DNA from: Lachnospiraceae bacterium UBA7160
GTDB lineage: Bacteria; Bacillota; Clostridia; Lachnospirales; Lachnospiraceae
DNA length: 26,578 nt
Assembly: GCA_002491565.1 (NCBI GenBank)
Contig: DKWE01000121.1
Location: forward strand, 38,372-64,949
Direction: 5' to 3'
Of this stretch, positions 7,364 through 13,571 are shown in pieces (within the stretch, counting starts at the first letter, position 1; each line of letters starts with the position of its first letter). Position numbers and translations under genes: made by a program. The notes below the pieces were generated by a model. The model was not told where the DNA came from. It did no database searches and worked only from the letters and a program-made list of their open reading frames with translations.

Positions 7364-8383
7364 TTAGAACTGTTTCAGGAACCGCACGTCATCCTCGTAC
7401 AGCAGTCTCATATCGTCAATCTCATATTTCAAAAGTGCGATACGCTCCAGGCCTACGCCAAACGCAAAGCCTGTGTACTCCTCCGGGTCAATGCCGCACA
7501 TCTCCAGCACGTGCGGGTGCACCATGCCGCAGCCAAGGATCTCGATCCAGCCGCTCCCCTTGCAGAACCGGCAGCCCTTCCCGCCGCACTTGAAGCAGGA
7601 GACATCCACCTCTGCGCTCGGCTCCGTGAATGGGAAGTGATGCGGACGGAACTTTGTCTTCGTTTCCGGCCCGAACAGCTCCTTCGCAAACTCCTCCAGC
7701 GTCCCCTTCAAATCTGCAAACGTGATATTCTTATCGATCACAAGGCCCTCAATCTGATGGAAGGACGGAGAATGCGTCGCGTCCACCTCGTCGGAGCGGA
7801 ATACTCGGCCAGGTGCAATCATGCGGATCGGCAGCTTCCCCTGCTCCATGACGCGTGCCTGCACCGGGGAGGTCTGCGTGCGCAGAACGATCTCCTTATT
7901 AATATAGAAGGTATCCTGCTCATCCTTTGCCGGATGGTTCGCCGGGATATTCAGCTTTTCGAAATTGTACAGGTCGTACTCTACCTCCGGCCCCTCCACA
8001 ACTTCATATCCCATACCGATAAAAATGCGCTCCACCTCTTCCAGCGCAATGGTATTCGGATGGCGGTGTCCGACACTGCTCTTCTTTGCCGGAAGTGTCA
8101 CATCGATGACCTCGGACTTCAGCTGACGCTCCAGCGCCTGCGCTTCCAGTGTCTTCTTCGTCTCATCCAGAAAATTTTCGATCTGGGCGCGCGTCTCATT
8201 TACGAGCTGCCCAAATGCCGGACGCTCCTCCGGAGCAATCTCCTTCATACTCTTCAACACTGCAGTAAGTTTTCCCTTTTTTCCAAGGAAATTGACGCGG
8301 ACATCATTCAACTTGTCCAGTGCGCCTGCCTGCTCGATCTGAGCGAGCGCTTCCTCCCGGATCGCCTGTAATTTCTCTTTCAT
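7364..8383 (-). CDS. pheS: Phenylalanyl-tRNA synthetase alpha subunit
   Basis: The catalytic class II synthetase subunit, which activates phenylalanine and transfers it to tRNA-Phe together with PheT. The 339-residue product has an N-terminal coiled-coil tRNA-binding arm (about 1-90), class II motif 2 (THSPSFHQIEGLVID), and motif 3 (GFAFGVGLERIALLKY) near the C-terminus. A cysteine-rich CFKCGGKGCRFCKGSGW segment typical of bacterial PheS is present. The start has a modest AAAGGAT site six bases upstream. It is the first gene after the T-box leader, so expression should rise when uncharged tRNA-Phe accumulates. Confidence 0.98.
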   Translation of the reverse strand: MKEKLQAIREEALAQIEQAGALDKLNDVRVNFLGKKGKLTAVLKSMKEIAPEERPAFGQLVNETRAQIENFLDETKKTLEAQALERQLKSEVIDVTLPAKKSSVGHRHPNTIALEEVERIFIGMGYEVVEGPEVEYDLYNFEKLNIPANHPAKDEQDTFYINKEIVLRTQTSPVQARVMEQGKLPIRMIAPGRVFRSDEVDATHSPSFHQIEGLVIDKNITFADLKGTLEEFAKELFGPETKTKFRPHHFPFTEPSAEVDVSCFKCGGKGCRFCKGSGWIEILGCGMVHPHVLEMCGIDPEEYTGFAFGVGLERIALLKYEIDDMRLLYEDDVRFLKQF

Positions 8384-8480
8384 CGCTTTTATCCTTTCCT
8401 TTTCTCATCATCTGGCAAACGAATACTTCTTGTCTGCACGGTCAGTCTTCTCATTTTTGTACATGTTTAGACTGTAACAC

Positions 8481-8760
8481 AAAACAGCTCCGCCCCCGCA
8501 AAGGGACGAAGCTGGTAATTCCGTGGTACCACCCTGATTCCTGCCTTGCGGCAGGCACTCTTTCCGCGTAACGTGCGGCAGCGTTGCCTCCTACCGCATC
8601 CGCAATGGCAGCTGCTCCGTCAAACAGCCCGGCGTATGGTTCAGAGACAAGGCTCCGGTGTGAACTTCGATCCGCGTCTGAACCCAAGGAGCTTCCAGCC
8701 GATGACATCCTCTCTCTGTTGGAACACGCTTCCCTACTTTGCACCATCTGCGCCTATATA
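8481..8760 (-). promoter_or_regulatory. T-box leader of pheST
   Basis: The minus strand carries the conserved T-box AGGGTGGTACCACGG (within 8521-8540), which pairs with the NCCA end of uncharged tRNA. It is followed at once by a terminator: CAGCTTCGTCCC pairs with GGGGGCGGAGCTG (8485-8514), then TTTTGTGTT. Upstream, an AGTA box (near 8733) and an apical stem TTCCA/TGGAA enclosing GAGAGGATG look like Stem I. A candidate UUC specifier is at 8680-8682 in the context GGGTTCAGA, which matches phenylalanine and the downstream genes. The exact 5' end is not certain. Confidence 0.9.
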
Positions 8761-8882
8761 ATATGGAGGATCCGAATCCGCCCTCTCTTCCGGCCCGGAT
8801 AAACAGAAACCAGAATTTTGCCTCTCTGCGCAAAATCCCGCTTGTAAGCGTGCCTGGCAGACCGCAGACAGAACGCTCCCTG

Positions 8883-8911
8883 CCTATATGCACGAACATC
8901 CGGCCTGTCAC
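8883..8911 (-). promoter_or_regulatory. Possible promoter of the pheST leader
   Basis: On the minus strand GTGACA (8906-8911) and TATAGG (8883-8888) are spaced by 17 bp. They lie between the end of the YihY gene and the T-box Stem I. The -10 match is only four of six, so this is tentative. It would give a leader of nearly 500 nt before pheS. The rest of 8761-8964 shows no gene. Confidence 0.35.
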
Positions 8912-8964
8912 TGCCATGAAGAGCGTGACTCGTAACAACTGCCCTATATTTTACCACAAGTACC

Positions 8965-9801
8965 CTATCTGTCAAGAGCAAAAAATTCAGGATTTGTGAG
9001 ATAATGGTTAATCTCCGCTCCGATAAACAGCAAATACATACAGCAGTACAGCCACAGCATGACAACCACCAACGTCGTAAGGCTCCCATAGATGACAGAC
9101 ATATTGACCGCATAATCCAGATAGATCGAAAACGCATACGAGAACACCGCCCACGTCACCGAGGAAAACACTGCCCCAGGCACCTGTTTTAAGAATGGAA
9201 GTCTCCGGTTCGGGAGGTACGCAAACAGGACTGAAAACAGAATCACAAGGATCACGAGCGCAATCCCAGTTGGCAGCACGACCATCTCATCCTGATAATT
9301 CTGCAGTACCGGCAGCTTCTGCATCAGGAAGTTTTCAATATTATAGCCAAACACCAGGATGACAAGGCTGACCACCAGCGCAATAATCAGCACGACGGTA
9401 TAGCAGGCGCAGCGGAACCTCGTTATAAAATAGTTTCGCGACTCCTCAATCTGAAAAATAGAATTCAACCCGTCTGACAGCCCGAGTATCCCTTTCCCTG
9501 CGGTCCACAGCGCCACGAGCGCGGTCCATGGCACGAGTGCGGAAGACTGATTGTAGATACCGTTCACAATCGGCTGGATCTCCGGCGTCACCTCAAACGG
9601 TGTGAGTTCCTCGATCGTAAAAATAATCTGGTCCGCCGTCAGCGGCGTATACCGCAGCAGTGTCAGCAACAGCATCAAAATCGGAAAAACACTCATAATG
9701 ATAAAAAATCCTGCCTCCGCCGCATGCGCGCGCACCCGATCCTTCGATGTCTTACGAATCATCTGATAGATCAGGATTCCCGTTTTCTTCATAATCCCCA
9801 T
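8965..9801 (-). CDS. YihY/UPF0761 (BrkB-type) integral membrane protein
   Basis: A 278-residue inner-membrane protein with six predicted hydrophobic segments. These include FFIIMSVFPILMLLLTLL, a long VVLIIALVVSLVILVFG segment, and the final VVVMLWLYCCMYLLFIGAEINH. That last motif, with charged residues after GAEIN, is the hallmark of the YihY/BrkB family. The family was once annotated as ribonuclease BN, but its true role is not settled. I chose the ATG at 9801 because AGGTGAGGG lies just upstream. The frame is open to 9927, so longer products from 9822 or 9927 cannot be excluded. It begins shortly after the SpoIID gene ends and may share its transcript. Confidence 0.9.
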   Translation of the reverse strand: MGIMKKTGILIYQMIRKTSKDRVRAHAAEAGFFIIMSVFPILMLLLTLLRYTPLTADQIIFTIEELTPFEVTPEIQPIVNGIYNQSSALVPWTALVALWTAGKGILGLSDGLNSIFQIEESRNYFITRFRCACYTVVLIIALVVSLVILVFGYNIENFLMQKLPVLQNYQDEMVVLPTGIALVILVILFSVLFAYLPNRRLPFLKQVPGAVFSSVTWAVFSYAFSIYLDYAVNMSVIYGSLTTLVVVMLWLYCCMYLLFIGAEINHYLTNPEFFALDR

Positions 9802-9948
9802 GTACTCCCTCACCTTCTTCATTCTCAGCTGACACATAGCGCTGCATTTTCTTTTTCCAACAAAAGCTTTGCTCATACAGTTCCATATTTGATATACCGT
9901 CCTCGCGGCTGTCCGCCGCCTGGTCACGATCTGCGAAAACTCGATATT

Positions 9949-11781
9949 TTATTGTACATAATAGTATTTCAGTATCTCCTGGTAACTGGCGCCGCTCATA
10001 GCCATGTCCGCCGCACCCATCTGGCTCATTCCCCGCCCGTGTCCGTAGCCGCCGCCAGTCAGATAAAATAGGACATTTCCGGTATTCTCTGATTCCGGTT
10101 CTGATTCTTCCTGCTTCTGCCTCTCGTCCGGTTCCCGGATATAAAACCACGCGCTGGGGAGCAGCGCCATGCCACTTACTGTCTGTCCATCCGCAAGCAC
10201 CAGCGTTCCCTCCGATACGGCAAGCACTCTGCGTATCTCATACTCCCCGGAAATCGTCACTTGCGCCCCGTCTCCGGATACAACCAGCTCCTCTGCTTGC
10301 CCATCCGGTTTCCGCTTCGTCACCAGAAGCGCTTCCACCCTTTTCCCGGTAAATCCATACCAGCTGCACACACGCTCCAGCACTTCCTGCGCAGTAACCG
10401 TGGCTTCCCACCGGACCCACGCGGACCCATACTCCGCGCCCTCCTCCGGTTCCTGAGAAAGAAATTTACGGAACAATTCTTCGTCTGCGAGATCCGTCCT
10501 GTCCCTGCTCTGGCAGGAGGTTGAGTAATACTGGATTTCTGTCAGCGGAAGAATCTCCCCGGCAGTCGCTTCCACCGCAGCCACTGCCGCCGCAGAGCTT
10601 TCCTGATTATTATATACTTGAAATGATACACTGTCATCTAAATCTGCACGGAAACTGAAATTTTTTTCTCCGTCACTGCTTCGCTGAATGCACTGGTAAG
10701 CAAATGACCGTGCACAGACTGCCTGCGCCTTCAGCGCTTCAGCCGGAAAACTGGACGGCATCTCACTTCCGACAACCCCATATAAATACTCTTCTAATGG
10801 CAGTTCATTGACCACACAGATGCCATTGTCTACCGGATACAGATACAGCTTGCCTGCATATTCCGCCGTTTCCCTGTCCCGAATCAGCTCCGGAAGTTCC
10901 AGCAGCGCTCCTTCCGAGGGAGAGATGATACAGCAGCCGCCCTCTGGCAGCTTCTGTATCGGGAATCCATATTCGTATGTTTTATCCGGACTTTCGTCCT
11001 GATTCCGCCCTTCATCCAGGTTCCGGTTTCTTTCCATACTCTGGCTCTCATCGATGCTCTGGCTTCCTTCCGCACTCAGACTTCCATCGATGTACTGGTT
11101 TCCTTCCGTGCTCAGACTTCCATCGATGCTCTGGTTTCCTTCCGCACTCAGACTTTCATCGATGCGCTGGCTTCCTTCCGTGTTCTGACTTTCATCGATG
11201 TACTGGTTTCCTTCCGCCCCCGGACTTCCATCGATGCTCTGGCTTCCTTCTGTATCCTGACTCTCCTCCATGTTCCGGCTTTCTCCCGTACACACCAGGC
11301 GCGTCCCTGCTTCAATTACGATCATTTCTTCTCCCGCCTCAACCGTAAACGGCGCCTTTGAAGTGACCACAATCTGACGGTGATATTCTTCCTCATACGC
11401 ATCCCCAAGCAGCTGTACGCGAATCATGGGGTCTTCCTCTAACCGCACAAGAAAACTGCTGCCAGAGAAAGCCTCCTGATTATCCGATCTTCCACGCTCC
11501 TTCTCACCAGATTTCTTCCCTTTCTCTGTCGTTTCAGCGGAAGCATCCGTTTTTGAAACACGCTCCGTTTTGTCGGAAGTCTCCGTTTTATCGGGAGCAT
11601 CTGTTTTTGAAATACGCTCCGCTTCGGTGGAATTCTCTGATTCAAGCACCCGGACCGTCTCCTGCCCGTGCATGTCCAGATGCCCGGATTGTTCCAGATA
11701 GTGATCCAGCAGCCACAAAATCCCCGCCACAGCCCCTGCCGCAAAAACAGCAATCGTGCCCCTCCACAGCCATTTTTTCAA
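9949..11781 (-). CDS. SpoIID/LytB domain protein with internal 12-residue tandem repeats
   Basis: A 610-residue membrane-anchored, cell-wall-directed protein of the SpoIID/LytB family (peptidoglycan lytic enzymes or activators). It has an N-terminal anchor (about 8-25), a Thr/Lys/Glu-rich spacer (50-100), seven 12-residue repeats (174-257), and a SpoIID core (about 320-610). The core carries LPLEEYLYGVVGSEMPSSFP, with the candidate catalytic glutamate at 340, EALKAQAVCARSFAYQ, YYSTSC near 420, and the terminal GYGHGRGMSQMGA motif (579-590). Translation must begin at TTG (11779-11781); an in-frame stop lies just upstream and GGGGAAGA precedes it. It is much longer than SpoIID of Bacillus (about 340 residues) because of the repeats and spacers. 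Whether it acts in sporulation or in vegetative wall turnover is not decided by sequence. Confidence 0.88.
   Translation of the reverse strand: MKKWLWRGTIAVFAAGAVAGILWLLDHYLEQSGHLDMHGQETVRVLESENSTEAERISKTDAPDKTETSDKTERVSKTDASAETTEKGKKSGEKERGRSDNQEAFSGSSFLVRLEEDPMIRVQLLGDAYEEEYHRQIVVTSKAPFTVEAGEEMIVIEAGTRLVCTGESRNMEESQDTEGSQSIDGSPGAEGNQYIDESQNTEGSQRIDESLSAEGNQSIDGSLSTEGNQYIDGSLSAEGSQSIDESQSMERNRNLDEGRNQDESPDKTYEYGFPIQKLPEGGCCIISPSEGALLELPELIRDRETAEYAGKLYLYPVDNGICVVNELPLEEYLYGVVGSEMPSSFPAEALKAQAVCARSFAYQCIQRSSDGEKNFSFRADLDDSVSFQVYNNQESSAAAVAAVEATAGEILPLTEIQYYSTSCQSRDRTDLADEELFRKFLSQEPEEGAEYGSAWVRWEATVTAQEVLERVCSWYGFTGKRVEALLVTKRKPDGQAEELVVSGDGAQVTISGEYEIRRVLAVSEGTLVLADGQTVSGMALLPSAWFYIREPDERQKQEESEPESENTGNVLFYLTGGGYGHGRGMSQMGAADMAMSGASYQEILKYYYVQ
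11011..11262 (-). repeat. Seven-copy 36-bp coding minisatellite
   Basis: Seven in-frame units of 36 bp encode SQDTEGSQSIDG-like repeats (SLSTEGNQYIDG, SLSAEGNQSIDG and others). The last copy is degenerate (SQSMERNRNLDE). The units are acidic and Ser/Gln-rich, suggesting a flexible stalk between the membrane anchor and the catalytic domain. Because the unit is a multiple of three, copy-number change would alter length without breaking the frame. Confidence 0.95.
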
Positions 11782-11880
11782 TCTTCCCCGTCTCCCGCTG
11801 CTTCCTCATCCCTATTATATTCCCTCTTTTCGAAAACATCCCTCTGTGCTATGATAATGGTAAACTAACATAGTGTTCAA

Positions 11881-12012
11881 CAAATAACTGCACCGGATAA
11901 GCAACTTGCTCTTTCGAGTGTACAAGTCAAATTCGCGGGCACGGCGGGCAGCGCTGAGTTTTTTGACCCGTATGATCTGGAAAGCAGGCAAGTCATTTGG
12001 TGTAGTTATTTG
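11881..12012. mobile_element. MITE-like element of 132 bp
   Basis: The termini are inverted repeats: CAAATAACTGCACC at 11881-11894 and GGTGTAGTTATTTG at 11999-12012 (13 of 14 complementary). Weaker inward similarity continues as ACTTGCTCTTTC against ACTTGCCTGCTTTC read inward from the right. The interior is GC-richer than its flanks and encodes nothing of normal size. No clear target duplication could be identified. The size and termini suggest a non-autonomous miniature element; the mobilising transposase is unknown. Confidence 0.6.
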
Positions 12013-12272
12013 CGATTCGCTATACTGGCATAATTATAAGGAAAATCAAATTATACATTCTTTCCTCGCATGATGCCTGGGACAAACGATACCAGATAGC
12101 TTGTTTCATATTTTGTGTTTTCGCAATCCAGGTATCATAGTAAACCAAATAATTAACAACTGATACACTTAATTTCAAATTCGCAAACAATATGTGGCGC
12201 TTAGGCATTATGAATGTGTCAGGAATTTATTTTACAATGTAATCGTTTCGTTACAGCAGGAGGAATTTTCCC
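12013..12272. other. Intergenic region upstream of the PfkB kinase gene
   Basis: AT-rich DNA with no supported gene. A minus-strand frame of 62 codons (12020-12208) has no ribosome site and no recognisable domain. TACAAT at 12233-12238 could be a -10 element for the kinase gene, but no good -35 is in place. The stretch 11782-11880, between the SpoIID start and the MITE, is likewise empty apart from a TATAAT at 11814-11819 on the minus strand. Confidence 0.5.
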
Positions 12273-13343
12273 ATGAAACAGGTTCTCGTTATCGGCTCTA
12301 CCGTCGTGGATGTGATCATCCATGTGGACCATCTTCCACAAACGCAGGAAGATGTACATGTCCTGCGCCAGCGCATGTCGCTTGGTGGCTGTGCTTACAA
12401 TGTCTCTGATATGATCCGGCACTTTCAGGTGCCGTATATTCTGTTCTCCCCGGTCGGCTCCGGAGCCTACGGCGATTTTGTCCGGGCGGAGCTCTCCCGC
12501 CGCGGCGTCTCCACCCCCATCCCATCACCAGAGGCAGAAAATGGCTGCTGCTACTGCTTCGTCGAACCGGATGGAGAGCGCACCTTCCTCTCGTACCACG
12601 GCGCAGAATACCGGTTTGAGCGCAGCTGGTTCCAGATTCCGGATGATTCCGCCATCGACAGCGTGTATCTTTGCGGCCTGGAGGTCGAAGAGCCGACCGG
12701 CGAATGCATCGTAGAATACCTCGAAGCACACCCGGAATACCGCATCTATTTCGCTCCGGGTCCCCGCCTCACCCGCATCCGCCGCGATCTGCTCGCGCGT
12801 CTGTTTGCCCTGCACCCAATCCTTCACCTCAACGAGCTGGAGGCCTTTACCTTTGTATGGGAAATGGATCGTGAAAAGCGGAAAGCGGCTGCGGAGCAGG
12901 ACCTATGCCGGAAGGCTTCGGAGCAAAACACTTGCTCAAATACTGCGGAGCAAAGCATCTGCTCGAATACTGCAGAGCAAAACACCCGCCCAAATGCTAC
13001 AGTTCTAAACACTTGCCCAGATGCTACAGATCAAGGCACCCACCTGGAGGATGTGGCACGCCAGCTCCTTGCTCTGACCGGAAACGATGTCATCATCACG
13101 CTGGGGGAGCGCGGCACCTTTTATTGCACTCCTTCCGAATCCGGCTGCCTGCCCGGAATCCCCGCACATCCGGTCGATACGATCGGCGCCGGGGATTCCC
13201 ACATCGGCGCCATCATCGCCTGCAGGCAGCTCGGCCTGTCGCTTCCGGAAGCGATCCGCACCGCCAACCGCGCCTCTGCCGCAGTCGTCGAGACCGAGGG
13301 GGCGCTTCTGTCTGATGAAGCCTTTGCCCAACTGGAGCTGTAA
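12273..13343 (+). CDS. PfkB-family carbohydrate kinase with a repeat-bearing insertion
   Basis: A ribokinase/PfkB-fold sugar kinase, ATP-dependent and cytosolic; the substrate cannot be named. The 356-residue product begins MKQVLVIGSTVVDVI, has the GG signature in MSLGGCAYNVSD (35-46), LNELEAF (186-192), VIITLGERGTFY (273-284), and the PfkB C-terminal signature DTIGAGDSHIGA (302-313) with D308 as the expected catalytic base. Between residues about 200 and 260 is an extra Gln/Asn/Cys/Thr-rich segment built of 9-residue repeats; the family norm is about 300-320 residues. AGGAGGAA sits just before the ATG. It is alone on the plus strand between the MITE and the terminator it shares with the GH78 operon. 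It might phosphorylate a monosaccharide from that operon, but this is inference. Confidence 0.92.
   Translation: MKQVLVIGSTVVDVIIHVDHLPQTQEDVHVLRQRMSLGGCAYNVSDMIRHFQVPYILFSPVGSGAYGDFVRAELSRRGVSTPIPSPEAENGCCYCFVEPDGERTFLSYHGAEYRFERSWFQIPDDSAIDSVYLCGLEVEEPTGECIVEYLEAHPEYRIYFAPGPRLTRIRRDLLARLFALHPILHLNELEAFTFVWEMDREKRKAAAEQDLCRKASEQNTCSNTAEQSICSNTAEQNTRPNATVLNTCPDATDQGTHLEDVARQLLALTGNDVIITLGERGTFYCTPSESGCLPGIPAHPVDTIGAGDSHIGAIIACRQLGLSLPEAIRTANRASAAVVETEGALLSDEAFAQLEL
12894..13028 (+). repeat. Five-copy 27-bp coding minisatellite
   Basis: In-frame units encode EQDLCRKAS, EQNTCSNTA, EQSICSNTA, EQNTRPNAT and VLNTCPDAT (residues 208-252), with decay toward both ends. They lie in a loop between conserved kinase strands, so the fold should tolerate them. 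The middle copies are the most alike at the DNA level, suggesting recent slippage. Confidence 0.92.
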
Positions 13344-13386
13344 AAAATGAGGGTGCTGCATCTTTCGGCAATATTGCAGCACCCTC
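13341..13386. terminator. Bidirectional intrinsic terminator
   Basis: GAGGGTGCTGCA (13349-13360) pairs perfectly with TGCAGCACCCTC (13375-13386). On the minus strand the stem is followed by ATTTTTTAC, a good T-run, so it should end the GH78 operon. On the plus strand it directly follows the PfkB stop but has only a weak T-run. Confidence 0.85.
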
Positions 13387-13571
13387 TTACAGAACTTCTA
13401 CTTTTCCTGTGAGCTTCCACAAGTCTTCCTTGTTTCGCTCTCCTGACGCTTCGAACCCTCTGAAGCTCACGCACATCCCATCGATACGCCTGCCTGGTGC
13501 AAGCGTTTCCTGATTACTGTTTACGCCCTTCCAGCAGGCCACAGAGGTCTTAACTGCCGCTCCGGTCGGCG
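13387..13571 (-). other. Open tail in a shifted frame after the GH78 stop
   Basis: Beyond the GH78 stop at 13572, a different minus-strand frame stays open for about 62 codons and ends with TAA at 13387-13389, directly at the terminator stem. It reads APTGAAVKTSVACWKGV and later DGMCVSF, ending EDLWKLTGKVEVL. This could be the original C-terminus of the rhamnosidase, lost by a frameshift, or chance. No separate start with a ribosome site is evident. Confidence 0.35.

Noticed and set aside
7325..8371. Plus-strand frame of 348 codons opposite pheS
   Set aside because: Long, but it is the exact shadow of pheS, has no domain, and pheS shows all expected motifs.
11011..11262. Regular short repeats that might suggest a CRISPR array
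   Set aside because: The units are directly adjacent, with no unique spacers, and code in frame for part of a SpoIID-family protein.
12020..12208. 62-codon minus-strand frame upstream of the PfkB gene
   Set aside because: No ribosome site, AT-rich composition, no recognisable family; possibly a remnant but not supportable.
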